Source: Metabacillus bambusae (lineage in GTDB: Bacteria; Bacillota; Bacilli; Bacillales; Bacillaceae). From it: a stretch of DNA of 64,000 bases. Location of the stretch: NCBI RefSeq assembly GCF_017497975.1, contig NZ_JAGDEL010000012.1, positions 1 through 64,000 on the forward strand, given 5' to 3'. This document shows, one piece after another, positions 1 to 11,120 of this stretch; position 1 is the first letter of the stretch; each line of letters starts with the position of its first letter. The notes beneath the pieces are model-generated. The model was not told the DNA's origin and made no database searches. It worked only from the letters and a program-made list of their open reading frames with translations. A program made the position numbers and the translations under genes.

Positions 1-46
1 GAGTTGACGAAGAGATTTGAAGCTTAACGGAAGCCGAAAACTAAAT

Positions 47-122
47 GGCTCGGTAGCTCAGTTGGTAGAGCAATGGACTGAAAATCCATGTGTCGGCGGT
101 TCGATTCCGTCCCGAGCCACCA
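47..122 (+). tRNA. tRNA-Phe (GAA)
   Basis: Cloverleaf with acceptor stem GGCTCGG/CCGAGCC, anticodon stem ATGGA/TCCAT and loop CTGAAAA, which gives anticodon GAA. The 3' CCA is encoded. It is the first of seven closely spaced tRNA genes, probably one transcript that began before the window. Confidence 0.97.
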
Positions 123-148
123 TTTTTAAGATTAGACTTAGCTCATGT

Positions 149-225
149 GGCGATTGTGGCGAAGTGGTTAACGCATCGGATTGTGGTTCCGACATTCGTG
201 GGTTCGATTCCCATCAGTCGCCCCA
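149..225 (+). tRNA. tRNA-His (GTG)
   Basis: Acceptor stem GCGATTG/CAGTCGC is preceded by the extra G(-1) typical of tRNA-His, opposite the discriminator C. Anticodon stem TCGGA/TCCGA encloses loop TTGTGGT, anticodon GTG. CCA is encoded. Confidence 0.97.
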
Positions 226-233
226 TTTACCTT

Positions 234-307
234 GCGGGTGTAGTTTAGTGGTAAAACCTCAGCCTTCCAAGCTGATGATGAGGGTTCGATTCCCTTCACC
301 CGCTCCA
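234..307 (+). tRNA. tRNA-Gly (TCC)
   Basis: Acceptor stem GCGGGTG with matching 3' CACCCGC, discriminator T and encoded CCA. Anticodon stem TCAGC/GCTGA encloses CTTCCAA, anticodon TCC. It lies 8 nt after tRNA-His. Confidence 0.96.
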
Positions 308-318
308 AATTTTAAAAT

Positions 319-395
<77 letters not shown>

Positions 396-409
396 TTTCA
401 TATTTTTAT

Positions 410-484
410 TCCGCAGTAGCTCAGTGGTAGAGCTATCGGCTGTTAACCGATCGGTCGTAGGTTCGAGTCCTACCTGCGGAGCCA
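410..484 (+). tRNA. tRNA-Asn (GTT)
   Basis: Acceptor stem TCCGCAG/CTGCGGA, discriminator G and encoded CCA. Anticodon stem ATCGG/CCGAT with loop CTGTTAA gives anticodon GTT. Confidence 0.97.
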
Positions 485-491
485 TATATAT

Positions 492-582
492 GGGGAAGTA
501 CTCAAGTGGCTGAAGAGGCGCCCCTGCTAAGGGTGTAGGTCGTGTAAGCGGCGCGAGGGTTCAAATCCCTCCTTCTCCGCCA
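492..582 (+). tRNA. tRNA-Ser (GCT)
   Basis: A class II tRNA of about 91 nt with a long variable arm. Acceptor stem GGGGAAG/CTTCTCC (one G-T pair), discriminator G and encoded CCA. The anticodon loop CTGCTAA gives GCT. Confidence 0.96.
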
Positions 583-601
583 GTTTATTAATATAGTTTA
601 A

Positions 602-673
602 GGCCCGTTGGTCAAGCGGTTAAGACACCGCCCTTTCACGGCGGTAACACGGGTTCGAATCCCGTACGGGTCA
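602..673 (+). tRNA. tRNA-Glu (TTC)
   Basis: Acceptor stem GGCCCGT/ACGGGTC with discriminator A; anticodon TTC. Unlike the six upstream tRNAs, the 3' CCA is not encoded: the bases after the discriminator are TCA. It is the last gene of the cluster and precedes a terminator. Confidence 0.95.
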
Positions 674-680
674 TCAACAA

Positions 681-710
681 AAAACACTGCAGATACGCAG
701 TGTTTTTTTT
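681..710 (+). terminator. Terminator of the tRNA cluster
   Basis: Stem AACACTGC / GCAGTGTT around a 6-nt loop, followed by a run of eight T. It ends the tRNA operon. Confidence 0.85.
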
Positions 711-797
711 GTTGGAATTTTTTAATGTGTTGGTGGCAATATAGCTGACCGTGGTCAGTCATTATTTAAAAAGACAAAAAACTAACAACTCACTTTT

Positions 798-1202
798 TCA
801 TTTTGATACCTTTAAGTTGGCAATCAAGGGTAAGGGACCTAATGCACGACGAACAGAATCCTTAAAACAATGGGTAAATCCATAACTACTACTTGTACTC
901 TGCCTACATTTCATAGTTTGAAGTAATTCTCTATGGTCTTGCTACATCTAATAGGTATGATATTTATGACTTTCTTATTTTTAGCATCTACAATAATCGT
1001 TTGAAATTTCTCCTTATCTGCATTTCCCTAAAACTCATCAATCACAATTATCTATTTAAAGAACACGTTTAGCAGGTGCAATCCTTTTATCAAAAAACGT
1101 AAAACTAAGGAAGATGAGTGCATGACCACACTCACTTCATAATAAAAGAGACTGTTATTATTTTTCATGTGGATTTAGCATCATCAAATTTGGCAGAGAA
1201 CC
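798..1202 (-). pseudogene. Decayed ISL3-type transposase fragment
   Basis: No open frame survives, but the reverse strand reads through in pieces typical of ISL3-type transposases. Around 1050 to 950 the frame gives IVIDEF*GNADKEKFQTIIVD, followed by a segment with IENYFK and VVVMDL. After a one-base frameshift it continues as THCFKDSVRRALGPLP near 900-840. Stops interrupt at DEF* and FKL*. The VMD-SHSFK-like step followed by an ALG-P block is the ISL3 catalytic region as I remember it. A possible terminal repeat, GGTTCTCTG on the reverse strand, lies at 1202-1194; no matching second end was found. This is a dead element. Confidence 0.6.
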
Positions 1203-1811
1203 TCCAAAAGATCTCATTCCAAAAGCTTTTGGTTTCTATTTTCTATGCTATTAGAAGTGGTTTAAGCTTGAACAAATTGGGCTATGTATGAAAAGGTACA
1301 AGCTTAAATGTTGACTTGTCAATTGATAAACTATTATATTCAATTGTAGTTGCTCTATAAAAGTTAATTCTATTTTTCTCTGTAAATACAATAGATTTTC
1401 ATACGCAAAATACATCTTATTTTTCTCAAAGCAAAAGTGAATGATAAGCACTTTCTTGATTTATTTATTTCAATCTTAAAATAAAGATTACCTCAAAATA
1501 ACCCATATGCTATTTATTTCGAAAATCCTTCTTTTTTTTCTAAAAAAAACTTTCAACAAAAACCAACAAAAAGTCGAATAAAATATTTTTCTAATATAAT
1601 GTTAGGTATTACAACTTGTCCACAATTCTACTAATTTAAACGCTTTCCTTACCTTAAATTAAATTATTCCAATTTCATCGACCATATTTCATACTACTAG
1701 TGTTTTAGTGCCTTTTTCGCCCGTTTATTAAATTTTCCTTTAATTTTTTTATATTTTAAAAGTATAACATTTAAATATTAATTTCATCTCATTGTAGGTT
1801 TATGTCGTAAA
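1203..1811. other. AT-rich stretch without a recognisable gene
   Basis: About 600 bp between the transposase remnant and the glycogen operon. I see no convincing ORF with a ribosome site. A 66-codon reverse frame near 1251-1451 has no Shine-Dalgarno site and no recognisable sequence. The glg promoter is probably in the 3' part, but no single -35/-10 pair stands out. Confidence 0.5.
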
Positions 1812-1827
1812 AAAGAAGCGTTTACAT
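1812..1827 (+). promoter_or_regulatory. Candidate cre (CcpA) site upstream of glgB
   Basis: AAAGAAGCGTTTACAT matches the cre consensus WTGNAARCGNWWWCAW except at positions 2 and 3. It lies about 65 bp before the chosen glgB start. Catabolite control of glycogen synthesis is plausible, but two mismatches make this only a candidate. Confidence 0.35.
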
Positions 1828-1892
1828 AAAAGGAATCTACGTGTAAGTCTTGAATGTTTAGCATAGAGATAATAAGAGAAAGGGTGACCTAT

Positions 1893-3815
1893 GTGACTCT
1901 CATTTGTCCAACAGACTATGATATTCATTTATTTCATGAAGGACAGTCATTTGAAAGCTATGGGTTTTTAGGAGCTCATATACAGGAGCGAGATGGATTA
2001 ATTGGTACAAATTTCTGTGTATGGGCACCAAAAGCAAAAGGAGTTAATGTTGTTGGTGATTTTAATGGTTGGTTTGGTCAAAATCATCAAATGGAGAAAA
2101 TTAATGGGGAGGGGATTTGGAGCATATTTATACCTCATTTAGTAGATGGAGAGATATACAAGTATGAAGTTATTACAGCTTCTGGAGAGTCGTTATTGAA
2201 AGCTGATCCATATGCCTTCTTTTCAGAAGTTAGACCGAACACTGCATCCATTGTTCATGATTTATCAGGATATGTGTGGAACGATCAAAAGTGGAAGAGA
2301 AGAAAGCGTCAGAAGCCACCATATGATCGACCAATGTCTATTTATGAAGTGCATTTAGGAACTTGGAAAGTAAAAGACGATGAAGAGTTGTATAGCTACA
2401 AGGAATTAGCAGGGGAACTAATACCCTATGTATTAGATCATGGTTTTACCCATATTGAATTACTTCCTATTATTGAACATCCATATGACCGTTCTTGGGG
2501 ATATCAAGGAACGGGCTATTTTTCTGCAACAAGTCGTTTTGGTAAACCGCAAGATCTAATGGAATTTATTGATGCATGCCATCAAGAAAATATCGGTGTC
2601 ATTATTGATTGGGTTCCAGGTCATTTTTGTAAGGATGAACATGGGCTATATATGTTTGATGGTCAACCAACCTATGAATACAACAATTATAATGATCGTG
2701 AAAATTTGGATTGGGGAACAGCGAACTTCGATTTAGGTAAACCTGAGGTTCAAAGCTTTTTGATATCAAATGCGATTTTTTGGATTGAACATTTTCATGT
2801 AGATGGTTTCCGTGTTGATGCTGTTGCTAATATGCTGTACTGGCCAAATTCAAATGAGCTAGTAGAGAACCCATTTGCAGCAAGCTTTTTAAGAAAACTG
2901 AATGAAGCTGTCTTTGCAAAAGATCCAGATATCTTAATGATTGCTGAAGATTCAACTGATTGGCCAATGGTAACTGCTCCTACCTCGTCAGGTGGTCTAG
3001 GCTTTAACTACAAATGGAATATGGGTTGGATGAATGACATTCTTACCTATATGGAGGCTTCTCCAGAACATAGGAATGAACTCCACCATAAAGTAACATT
3101 CTCCCTATTATATGCTTTTTCAGAAAATTTCATTTTACCGTTTTCTCATGATGAGGTTGTGCATGGGAAAAAATCATTGTTAAATAAAATGCCAGGTGAT
3201 TATTGGCAGAAGTTTGCTCAATTAAGGCTGCTTTATGGATATATGATCGCACACCCTGGAAAGAAGCTACTTTTTATGGGTGGTGAGTTTGGTCAGTTTG
3301 ATGAATGGAAGGATTTAGAACAGCTTGATTGGTTTTTAGAAGATTATGAGATGCATAATAAAATGCGTGTCTTTTTTAAAGAATTGCAACAGGTCTATCA
3401 AAAGCAAAAGCCATTGTATGAATTAGATCATTCAGAAGAAGGTTTTGAATGGATAGATGTTGACAATAGGGATCAAAGTATTTTCTCTTTTATACGTAAA
3501 AGTCAAAAGGAAAATGATCTCTTAGTGGTAATTTGTAATTTCAAACCAATTGTTTATCACGACTACAAAGTTGGGGTTCCAATCGATACAGAATATGTAG
3601 AGATTTTAAATAGTGATGCAGGTGAATATGGTGGTTCAGATCAATTGAATAAAAAGAATTTGAAGGCATTAGAAGGTGAATATCATGGCAGACCATATCA
3701 CCTATCTATGACAATCCCACCATATGGAGTTGTTATTTTACGTACAGTTAAAAAAAGAGGGGAGAATAAGAATGGGAAGAAAAAAGTGCGTCGCAATGTT
3801 ATTAGCAGGGGGTAA
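1893..3815 (+). CDS. glgB: 1,4-alpha-glucan branching enzyme GlgB
   Basis: Cytoplasmic GH13 enzyme that makes alpha-1,6 branches in glycogen. It has an N-terminal carbohydrate-binding/E-set part (FCVWAPKA), then the GH13 barrel with [10 protein letters not shown] (nucleophile Asp near residue 309), AEDST (acid Glu near 352) and SHDEVVHG (near 420), then an all-beta C-terminus. I start at GTG 1893, which has GAAAGGG 8 nt upstream and matches the usual length of the B. subtilis protein. ATG 1854 would add 13 residues without a good ribosome site. The C-terminus runs on after VKKRGE and overlaps glgC by 44 nt. First gene of glgBCDAP. Confidence 0.95.
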   Translation: MTLICPTDYDIHLFHEGQSFESYGFLGAHIQERDGLIGTNFCVWAPKAKGVNVVGDFNGWFGQNHQMEKINGEGIWSIFIPHLVDGEIYKYEVITASGESLLKADPYAFFSEVRPNTASIVHDLSGYVWNDQKWKRRKRQKPPYDRPMSIYEVHLGTWKVKDDEELYSYKELAGELIPYVLDHGFTHIELLPIIEHPYDRSWGYQGTGYFSATSRFGKPQDLMEFIDACHQENIGVIIDWVPGHFCKDEHGLYMFDGQPTYEYNNYNDRENLDWGTANFDLGKPEVQSFLISNAIFWIEHFHVDGFRVDAVANMLYWPNSNELVENPFAASFLRKLNEAVFAKDPDILMIAEDSTDWPMVTAPTSSGGLGFNYKWNMGWMNDILTYMEASPEHRNELHHKVTFSLLYAFSENFILPFSHDEVVHGKKSLLNKMPGDYWQKFAQLRLLYGYMIAHPGKKLLFMGGEFGQFDEWKDLEQLDWFLEDYEMHNKMRVFFKELQQVYQKQKPLYELDHSEEGFEWIDVDNRDQSIFSFIRKSQKENDLLVVICNFKPIVYHDYKVGVPIDTEYVEILNSDAGEYGGSDQLNKKNLKALEGEYHGRPYHLSMTIPPYGVVILRTVKKRGENKNGKKKVRRNVISRG

Positions 3816-4938
3816 GGGTAGCCGATTAAGCTCCCTTACAAAAAATCTAGCGAAACCTGCTGTTCCCTTTGGGGGCAAATATCGAATCATTGATTTTACA
3901 TTAAGTAATTGTACGAATTCAAGTATTGATACAGTAGGGGTGCTTACACAGTATCAACCTCTTGTCTTAAACTCATATATTGGTATAGGCAGTGTATGGG
4001 ACTTAGATCGTAAAAATGGCGGCGTAACAGTTCTTCCCCCTTATACAGAATCATCTGAGATGAAATGGTATAAAGGGACAGCTAGTGCAATCTATCAAAA
4101 TATTAATTACATCAAGCAATATGACCCTGAGTATGTATTGATCTTATCAGGAGATCATATTTACAAAATGGATTATTCGAAGATGCTAGATTACCATATT
4201 GAAAAAAATGCTGATGCATCTATTTCAGTTATTGAAGTGCCTTGGGATGAAGCGAGTCGTTTTGGCATTATGAATACGAATGAACAGATGCAAGTTGTTG
4301 AATTTGATGAAAAACCTGCTAAACCGAAAAATAATTTAGCTTCTATGGGTATCTATATTTTTAAATGGTCAATTTTGAAAGAATATCTTGAAATGGATGA
4401 GAGAAATCCATATTCAAGTCATGACTTTGGAAAAGATATTATTCCTTTATTACTAGATGAAAAACGCAATGTTATAGCATATCCGTTCAAGGGCTATTGG
4501 AAGGATGTAGGTACGGTTAAAAGTCTTTGGGAAGCGAATATGGATCTTTTAAACGATGAATCAAAATTAAATATATTTGATCGCGATTGGAAGATCTATA
4601 CAGTTAATTCCAATCATCCTCCTCAGTTTATTTCTGATGATGCAATAGTAACAGATTCCTTTGTAAACGATGGCTGTGTCATTATGGGCAATGTGAATCA
4701 TTCTGTATTATTTCAAGGTGTAACAGTTGGAAAGAATACGGTTATTAAAAATTCTGTGTTAATGCCAGATGCAGTAATTGGAGAAAATGTTTATATAGAA
4801 AATGCGATTATCCCTAGTGGAATTGAAATTCCAAATGGTACAATTATTTGCCCTGATGCAAATTCAGAGGAAATTCTCCTTGTAACAGAAGAAATTATTG
4901 AAGAACTTAAAACACTTGTTGATAGCAAAATTATTTAA
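3772..4938 (+). CDS. glgC: Glucose-1-phosphate adenylyltransferase, catalytic subunit GlgC
   Basis: Makes ADP-glucose from glucose-1-phosphate and ATP, the committed step of glycogen synthesis. The nucleotidyltransferase signature [10 protein letters not shown] is near residues 9-18, followed by [15 protein letters not shown] and the sugar-binding block with [10 protein letters not shown]. The C-terminal third is a left-handed beta-helix of hexapeptide repeats ([16 protein letters not shown]). The start at 3772 has GAGGGGAG just upstream; the frame is open 16 codons earlier but lacks a site. 388 aa, normal for bacilli. It overlaps the glgB 3' end in another frame, suggesting translational coupling. 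Confidence 0.95.
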   Translation: MGRKKCVAMLLAGGKGSRLSSLTKNLAKPAVPFGGKYRIIDFTLSNCTNSSIDTVGVLTQYQPLVLNSYIGIGSVWDLDRKNGGVTVLPPYTESSEMKWYKGTASAIYQNINYIKQYDPEYVLILSGDHIYKMDYSKMLDYHIEKNADASISVIEVPWDEASRFGIMNTNEQMQVVEFDEKPAKPKNNLASMGIYIFKWSILKEYLEMDERNPYSSHDFGKDIIPLLLDEKRNVIAYPFKGYWKDVGTVKSLWEANMDLLNDESKLNIFDRDWKIYTVNSNHPPQFISDDAIVTDSFVNDGCVIMGNVNHSVLFQGVTVGKNTVIKNSVLMPDAVIGENVYIENAIIPSGIEIPNGTIICPDANSEEILLVTEEIIEELKTLVDSKII

Positions 4939-5120
4939 TGTAGAAATATTTAGGATAAAGGCTTTGAAGTTATAAATCTACTATCATAGTATGGAATAAA
5001 GTTGGTTGGAGTATTAGCTTGTCTTACCAATAGGGTTACTGGATAAAATCATTTTGAATCCTAGTTGTGTAAGCTTGTTTTGTTGCTCTGACCTCTTTTC
5101 CACAAAAGGGGAGAATGGAA

Positions 5121-6149
5121 TTGAATCAGAAAATGCTTGGTGTTATTGATGCAACAGCCTATAAACCGGAAATTGAAGATTTAACAGTACATCGTTCTTT
5201 AGCAGCGGTTCCTTTTGCTAGTCGTTACCGATTGATTGATTTTGTCCTTTCAAATATGGTGAATTCTGAAATTGAAAGTGTTGCGATTTTTCCTAAATAC
5301 CAATATCGTTCATTAATGGACCATCTTGGTTCTGGAAAACAATGGGACCTAAACCGTAAAAAGGATGGATTATTCTTTTTTCCGTCTCCTCACTTGCATA
5401 ACGAGTACGATGAGTTTGGATCATTTCGTCAGTTTTCAGATCATATCGATTTCTTTTTAAGAAGCACACAAGAATATGCTGTTATTACAAATAGCTATAC
5501 TGTTTGTAATATTGATTATAAAAAGGTATTGTCATACCATCTGGAAAATGGCTGCGACATTACAGAAGTAAGAAAAGATGGAAAGTCATTACAAATGTAT
5601 GTCATGTCTACAAAACTTCTTATAAATCTCATTGATGACAAAGAACAGACTGGTTCTAAGACTTTAACAGATGTGATTATTGAAAATCGAAATAATTTAA
5701 CAATCTGTGATTATGAACATACAGGTTATGCTGCAGTTATCGATTCGATTAGTAGTTATTATAAGCATAGTATGGATATGCTTAATCCAACGATTTGGAA
5801 TGAAATTTTTAAGAATAACCGTCCTATTTTAACAAAGGCAAAAGATGAGCCTCCTACGAAATATGGCAAAACTGCTCTAGTTAAAAATTCATTAATTGCA
5901 AATGGCTGTAAAATCGAGGGGCATGTAGAAAATAGTATCATTTTTAGAGGGGTTCATATTGGAAAAGATACAGTCATTAAAAATAGTGTGATAATGCAAA
6001 AGTCACAAATTGGAGATGAATGTTTATTAGACAATGTAATCGCGGATAAAGATGTCAAGGTAGAGCAATCGGCTGTAATTAAAGGGTCAGCATTATTACC
6101 ATATATATTAAGAAAAAGAACGATTCAAGGAGCGTTGATGAACTCGTGA
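5121..6149 (+). CDS. glgD: Glucose-1-phosphate adenylyltransferase, regulatory subunit GlgD
   Basis: Non-catalytic partner of GlgC in bacilli. It keeps the fold ([26 protein letters not shown] and C-terminal hexapeptide repeats such as [13 protein letters not shown]) but lacks the GGKGSRL nucleotide loop. That loss is what separates GlgD from GlgC. I prefer TTG 5121 because AGGGGAG sits 7 nt before it; the in-frame ATG 5115 leaves only 1-2 nt of spacing. A 180-bp gap separates it from glgC, with no clear terminator. It overlaps glgA by 4 nt. Confidence 0.92.
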   Translation: MNQKMLGVIDATAYKPEIEDLTVHRSLAAVPFASRYRLIDFVLSNMVNSEIESVAIFPKYQYRSLMDHLGSGKQWDLNRKKDGLFFFPSPHLHNEYDEFGSFRQFSDHIDFFLRSTQEYAVITNSYTVCNIDYKKVLSYHLENGCDITEVRKDGKSLQMYVMSTKLLINLIDDKEQTGSKTLTDVIIENRNNLTICDYEHTGYAAVIDSISSYYKHSMDMLNPTIWNEIFKNNRPILTKAKDEPPTKYGKTALVKNSLIANGCKIEGHVENSIIFRGVHIGKDTVIKNSVIMQKSQIGDECLLDNVIADKDVKVEQSAVIKGSALLPYILRKRTIQGALMNS

Positions 6150-7606
6150 AAGTATTATTTGCAGTTTCAGAATGTGTACCATTTGTAAAATCAGGTGGGT
6201 TAGCCGATGTAGCAGGTGCCTTACCAAAGGAATTGAAAAAACTAGGAATGGATGTTCGTGTTATCCTTCCTAAATATAGTTTAATAGCAGAAAAGTTAAG
6301 AGATAAAATGGAAAAAATAGAGGAGATTACCGTGCCTGTAGGCTGGAGGCAGCAATTTTGTGGAATCGAATCTTTGGAATATGAAGGGATCACATACTAC
6401 TTTCTTGATAATGAGTACTATTTTTATCGAGACTCACTTTACGGACATTATGATGATGCAGAAAGATTCTCTTTTTTCTGCAGGGGTGTTCTAGATTCAT
6501 TGAAAGCAATTGACTTTCAACCTGATCTTATTCATTCACATGATTGGCATACAGGAATGATTAATTTCTTGCTGAAGGAGGAATATCAACAGCAACCATT
6601 CTATAAACATATCAAGAGTGTGTTTACCATTCATAATCTACAATTCCAAGGGATTTTTCCTTTTTCTATTTTAAAAGATCTCCTGAACATTGAAGAGGAA
6701 AAGTTCTTTGAATTGGAATTCCATGGACATGTGAGCTTTATGAAGGGAGCAATTGTTGCTTCTGATACCATTACAACGGTTAGTCCTACATATATGGAAG
6801 AGATTCAAACAGCTTATTATGGAGAAAGATTGGATGGTTTATTACGATCAAGGGCGTCATCTTTAGTAGGTATCCTAAATGGGATAGATGATGAATTATA
6901 TAATCCAGAAACTGATCCAGTGATAGATGAACCATATACTGTTGACACTCTTAGCAGTAAAGCATTGAATAAAGCTGCTTTGCAGTCGGCATTTGGACTT
7001 CCAGTAGAAGAGGAAATTCCGCTAATATCGATGGTGACGAGGTTAACAAAGCAAAAGGGCTTTGATTTAGTTAAACGAGTTCTTGATGAAGTATTAAGCA
7101 AAGATGTTCAAATGATCGTTCTTGGAACTGGTGAAAAAGAATTTGAAGATTTCTTTAAACATATGGAATGGCTTTATCCTACTAAATTTAAAGCATACAT
7201 AGGATTTGATGAAAGATTAGCACATCGCATCTACGCGGGCTCTGATCTTTTCTTAATGCCGTCAAAGTTTGAACCATGTGGATTAGGACAGCTCATTGCA
7301 TTAAGGTATGGTACCCTCCCGATTGTAAGAGAAACCGGTGGATTAAACGATACAGTTTTCTCTTATCAAGAGGATACAGAGGAGGGGAACGGATTTTCAT
7401 TCAGAAATTTCAATGCACATGACATGTTAAATACCATTTATCGTGCTGTAGATATGTATCAACAGAAAGATGTTTGGCAAGGAATTGTAGAAAATGCCAT
7501 GAAACAAGATTATAGTTGGACACAATCTGCTTTGAAATATAGCCAGCTGTATGCTGATTTAATGACTAGGAGTGAAGAGCATGTTCTCCAACAAGGATCG
7601 GTTTAA
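6146..7606 (+). CDS. glgA: Glycogen synthase GlgA (ADP-glucose dependent)
   Basis: GT5 enzyme that extends alpha-1,4 glucan from ADP-glucose. The N-terminus carries the ADP-glucose motif [13 protein letters not shown] (residues 15-27). The C-terminal Rossmann half has [11 protein letters not shown] and the EPCGLGQL donor-site motif. 486 aa, the usual GT5 length. The start is GTG 6146, overlapping the glgD stop (GTGA), with AGGAG 13 nt upstream, so translation is likely coupled to glgD. Confidence 0.95.
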   Translation: MKVLFAVSECVPFVKSGGLADVAGALPKELKKLGMDVRVILPKYSLIAEKLRDKMEKIEEITVPVGWRQQFCGIESLEYEGITYYFLDNEYYFYRDSLYGHYDDAERFSFFCRGVLDSLKAIDFQPDLIHSHDWHTGMINFLLKEEYQQQPFYKHIKSVFTIHNLQFQGIFPFSILKDLLNIEEEKFFELEFHGHVSFMKGAIVASDTITTVSPTYMEEIQTAYYGERLDGLLRSRASSLVGILNGIDDELYNPETDPVIDEPYTVDTLSSKALNKAALQSAFGLPVEEEIPLISMVTRLTKQKGFDLVKRVLDEVLSKDVQMIVLGTGEKEFEDFFKHMEWLYPTKFKAYIGFDERLAHRIYAGSDLFLMPSKFEPCGLGQLIALRYGTLPIVRETGGLNDTVFSYQEDTEEGNGFSFRNFNAHDMLNTIYRAVDMYQQKDVWQGIVENAMKQDYSWTQSALKYSQLYADLMTRSEEHVLQQGSV

Positions 7607-9986
7607 GGAAAGCTTTCTAAAAAGATTAGAAAGTATGTGTGGCAAAGGATTTGAAGAATCTACAAAGCGTGATCAATATCATACATTAGGCAATATGGTA
7701 AGGGAATATATTAGTTCGAAATGGATTGAAACGAACGAGTTATACAGGTCGGAAAATAAAAAACAAGTTTATTATTTATCAATTGAATTTTTACTAGGCC
7801 GTCTGCTTGGTCAGAATTTGCTAAATCTAGGTATTAAAGAGATTGTTGAGGAAGGACTAAGTGAGCTAAATATCACATTAAGTGAAATTGAAGATTGTGA
7901 ATCTGATCCAGCTTTAGGTAATGGTGGCCTCGGACGTCTTGCAGCATGCTTCTTAGATTCACTTGCAACGTTAAATCTACCTGGACATGGATATGGGATC
8001 CGCTATAAGCATGGGCTGTTTGATCAAAAAATAGTGGATGGTTATCAGGTCGAGCTTCCTGAGCAATGGCTAAGACATGGTAATGTTTGGGAGGTTCGAA
8101 AACCTGACGAAGCGGTTGAAGTTTCATTTTGGGGAAGTGTTGAAACAAGCTGTGATAACAAAGTTCTCTCCTTTAAACAAGTTGGTGATCAAAGGGTTTT
8201 AGCTGTTCCTTATGATATGCCTGTCGTTGGTTTTCATGTCAATACAGTTAATACGCTAAGACTATGGAATGCTGAACCATCCTCCTTTGGTCTCAATCAA
8301 GATATCCTGTCGTATAAGCGTGAAACTGAAGCGATTACTGACTTTTTATATCCCGATGATACACATGATGAAGGGAAAATATTAAGATTAAAGCAGCAAT
8401 ATTTTCTTGTTTCTTCAAGTATTCAAAGCATTTTAGCTTCCTATAAAAAGGAAAACTCAAATGTGAGAGAGCTACACCATTCTGTTGCGATCCACATTAA
8501 TGATACACACCCAGCTTTAGCTATCCCTGAATTGATGAGGATCTTAATGGATGTTGAAGGATTGACATGGGATGAAGCATGGGAAATTACAAGTCATACA
8601 GTATCTTATACAAATCATACCATTTTATCTGAAGCGTTGGAAAAGTGGCCAATTTATTTATTTAAACCGCTTTTACCAAGAATCTATATGATTATTGAGG
8701 AGATTAACGAGCGCTTCTGTGCAGAGCTTTGGGATCGTTATCCAGGAGAGTGGCAACGTATAGAACATATGGCGATTATTGCACATGGATTAGTGAAAAT
8801 GGCTCACCTCGCCATCGTTGGAAGTTGTAGCATTAATGGGGTTGCAAAAATTCATTCAGATATATTGAAAAACCGTGAAATGAAATCATTTTATGAGTTA
8901 TACCCTTGGAAATTTAATAACAAAACGAATGGTATCACCCATCGCCGTTGGTTATTAAAGGCAAATCCAGAGCTAACAACGATAATAAAAGATGTAATTG
9001 GTGATGAATGGATAAAGCAACCAGAAAAATTGATAGATTTAAAGAGACATATTTATCATCCTGCTTTAAAAGAGAATTTTGCAGCTGTTAAAAGGAAAAG
9101 AAAAGAGATTCTTGCGAAAAAGATAGCTGAAAAGAATGGGATTATCGTAGATATTGATTCGATTTTTGACGTTCAGGTTAAGAGATTACATGCATATAAA
9201 CGGCAATTATTAAATGTTTTACACATTTTGTATTTATATAATCGCATAAAAGAGGATGCGAATTATACGATCACACCTCGTACATTTATTTTTGGTGCCA
9301 AAGCGTCACCAACGTATTATTATGCAAAAAAAGTGATCAAATTAATTCATTCCTTAGCAGATAAAGTTAACAACGATCCAAGAGTCTCGAAAGTTATAAA
9401 AGTAGTCTTCATGGAAAATTACCGTGTTTCACTTGCCGAAGATATTTTTCCTGCTGCAGATGTAAGTGAGCAAATTTCAACGGCAAGTAAAGAGGCATCT
9501 GGAACAGGGAACATGAAGTTTATGATGAATGGAGCTCTAACGGTAGGAACTTTAGATGGAGCAAACATTGAAATCATGGAGGAAATTGGACGTGATAATA
9601 TCTTCACTTTTGGATTAACCGCTAGCGAGGTTCTAAAATATGAAGAAAACGGTCGTTATCGATCGATGGAATATTATCACCATGATTTAAGAATTCGCCA
9701 AGTTGTCGATCAATTAACAAATGGCTTTTTCTCAGAAGATGAAGGGGAATTCGAATCAATCGCAGATTCACTATTGGTTCAAAACGATCAGTACTTCGTT
9801 TTACGTGATTTTGCTTCATATATAGAGGTGCAAGAAAAAGTTGGAGTTGCCTATCAAAATACTGATAAATGGCTTGAACAAGCATTAATCAATATTTCAC
9901 ACTCAGGCTTCTTTTCGAGTGATAGAACCATCCAACAATATGCCGATGATATTTGGAAAATTGGACCTGTTGCTTTAAAAATGTAA
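7581..9986 (+). CDS. glgP: Glycogen phosphorylase GlgP
   Basis: PLP-dependent GT35 enzyme that releases glucose-1-phosphate from glycogen. The PLP region [14 protein letters not shown] is present, with the Schiff-base Lys at about residue 646. Earlier landmarks are [15 protein letters not shown] and [17 protein letters not shown] 7581 is chosen because AGGAG lies 8 nt upstream; the in-frame GTG 7572 has no site. It overlaps the glgA end by 26 nt and is the last gene of the operon, as in B. subtilis. Degradation and synthesis are therefore co-transcribed. Confidence 0.96.
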   Translation: MFSNKDRFKESFLKRLESMCGKGFEESTKRDQYHTLGNMVREYISSKWIETNELYRSENKKQVYYLSIEFLLGRLLGQNLLNLGIKEIVEEGLSELNITLSEIEDCESDPALGNGGLGRLAACFLDSLATLNLPGHGYGIRYKHGLFDQKIVDGYQVELPEQWLRHGNVWEVRKPDEAVEVSFWGSVETSCDNKVLSFKQVGDQRVLAVPYDMPVVGFHVNTVNTLRLWNAEPSSFGLNQDILSYKRETEAITDFLYPDDTHDEGKILRLKQQYFLVSSSIQSILASYKKENSNVRELHHSVAIHINDTHPALAIPELMRILMDVEGLTWDEAWEITSHTVSYTNHTILSEALEKWPIYLFKPLLPRIYMIIEEINERFCAELWDRYPGEWQRIEHMAIIAHGLVKMAHLAIVGSCSINGVAKIHSDILKNREMKSFYELYPWKFNNKTNGITHRRWLLKANPELTTIIKDVIGDEWIKQPEKLIDLKRHIYHPALKENFAAVKRKRKEILAKKIAEKNGIIVDIDSIFDVQVKRLHAYKRQLLNVLHILYLYNRIKEDANYTITPRTFIFGAKASPTYYYAKKVIKLIHSLADKVNNDPRVSKVIKVVFMENYRVSLAEDIFPAADVSEQISTASKEASGTGNMKFMMNGALTVGTLDGANIEIMEEIGRDNIFTFGLTASEVLKYEENGRYRSMEYYHHDLRIRQVVDQLTNGFFSEDEGEFESIADSLLVQNDQYFVLRDFASYIEVQEKVGVAYQNTDKWLEQALINISHSGFFSSDRTIQQYADDIWKIGPVALKM

Positions 9987-9990
9987 ATAT

Positions 9991-10030
9991 AAAAAATGGT
10001 GCTGCCTCGTTTGGGCTACACCATTTTTTG
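9991..10030 (+). terminator. Terminator of the glgBCDAP operon
   Basis: Stem AAAATGGTG / CACCATTTT around a 17-nt loop with a T-run, starting 5 nt after the glgP stop. The A-rich 5' arm could also serve the opposite strand. Confidence 0.8.
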
Positions 10031-10044
10031 TTCGTTTTAGGAAA

Positions 10045-10136
10045 TAAAAAGAGAAAAACGCATGTTGACTTAGCGCAAGATGTCAAAATCTTTTTCTCTA
10101 CGTCGCTGATCAAAGCTCCCTAAGCTTTAGTTCTAA
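10045..10136. repeat. Degenerate gene-end repeat, family 3 (copy 1)
   Basis: Shares GCATGTTGACTTAGC with the copy near 29940 (GGATGTTGACTTAGC) and ends in a GCTCCCTAAGCTTTAGTTCT tail. It fills the space between the glgP terminator and the AIM24-like gene. Only fragments are alike, so the boundaries are approximate. Confidence 0.4.
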
Positions 10137-10928
10137 TCAATCACCATCTAATAATCTACCTAAGCCACCAAGTAAACTTCCTTCTCCACGACCTTCTCCC
10201 CCAGAGGATGGTGCACTAGCCATAACACGATCTGCCAAACGGCTAAATGGAAGTGTTTGGATCCATACAGTACCTGGGCCTTGAACGGTCGCAAAGAATA
10301 AACCTTCTCCACCGAAGAACGCTGTTTTTACTTTACCTACAAATTCAATATTATAATCTACATCTTTTGTTAAAGCGACAAGACATCCAGTATCAATACG
10401 AAGCTTTTCTCCAGGCTGCAAATCTCTTCTAATAATTGTCCCGCCAGCATGTAAAAATGCTAACCCGTCACCTTCAAGTTTTTGCATAATAAAGCCTTCG
10501 CCACCGAAAAATCCAGTCCCTAGTTTCTTCTGGAAGTCAATGCCGATCGAAACACCTTTAGCTGCACATAGGAAGGAATCCTTCTGACAGATTACTTTGC
10601 CTCCAAGTTCACTTAAGTCAACAGGTATGATTTTTCCTGGATATGGAGCAGCAAAGGAAACACGTTTCTTACCTAATCCGTTATTTGTGAAAACGGTCAT
10701 GAATAAGCTTTCACCAGTTATCACACGCTTGCCCGCGCCGACAAGTTTACCTAGAAAGCCTTTTTGGTTATTATCCCCATCACCGAAGATTGTTTCCATA
10801 TCAATGCCATCTTCCATCATCATCATGCCACCAGCTTCGGCAACAACACTCTCTTTTGGATCTAATTCGATTTCAACACACTGCATATCGTCACCATGCA
10901 GTAAATAATCAATATCATGTGCGTTCAA
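10137..10928 (-). CDS. AIM24 / TIGR00266-family protein
   Basis: 263-aa soluble protein with the repeated Gly-rich beta pattern of the AIM24 (TIGR00266) family: [12 protein letters not shown] near the N-terminus, then three similar blocks, [32 protein letters not shown] and [17 protein letters not shown]. The C-terminus is Gly/Ser-rich and probably flexible. The biochemical role is not established; members are described only as beta-sandwich proteins, some mitochondrial. The start is a TTG preceded by a GGGGGGAT tract; the spacing is short, so the start is uncertain. It stands alone, convergent with glgP. Confidence 0.8.
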   Translation of the reverse strand: MNAHDIDYLLHGDDMQCVEIELDPKESVVAEAGGMMMMEDGIDMETIFGDGDNNQKGFLGKLVGAGKRVITGESLFMTVFTNNGLGKKRVSFAAPYPGKIIPVDLSELGGKVICQKDSFLCAAKGVSIGIDFQKKLGTGFFGGEGFIMQKLEGDGLAFLHAGGTIIRRDLQPGEKLRIDTGCLVALTKDVDYNIEFVGKVKTAFFGGEGLFFATVQGPGTVWIQTLPFSRLADRVMASAPSSGGEGRGEGSLLGGLGRLLDGD

Positions 10929-11084
10929 CAGGATCCCCCCAATTATGTAAATAACAGTTCAAAAGTAACTGTATCAGTTTCTATTTTACAGGTTTTTTAC
11001 ATTTCATAGAAGTCAATTTTGTTTTCTTTAACGAATGTTTTTGCCTTCAATCTCTAGTAAATACATACCTGTTCTTTTTCTATT

Positions 11085-11120
11085 AAAACAAAAGAGAGCC
11101 TCAAAGCTCCCTTTTGTTTT
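11085..11120 (-). terminator. Terminator of the BASS-family transporter gene
   Basis: On the reverse strand the stem AAAAGGGAGC / GGCTCTCTTTT closes a 5-nt loop and is followed by a T-rich tract. It begins at the stop codon of the gene ending at 11119. The A/T arms allow function on both strands. Confidence 0.75.
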
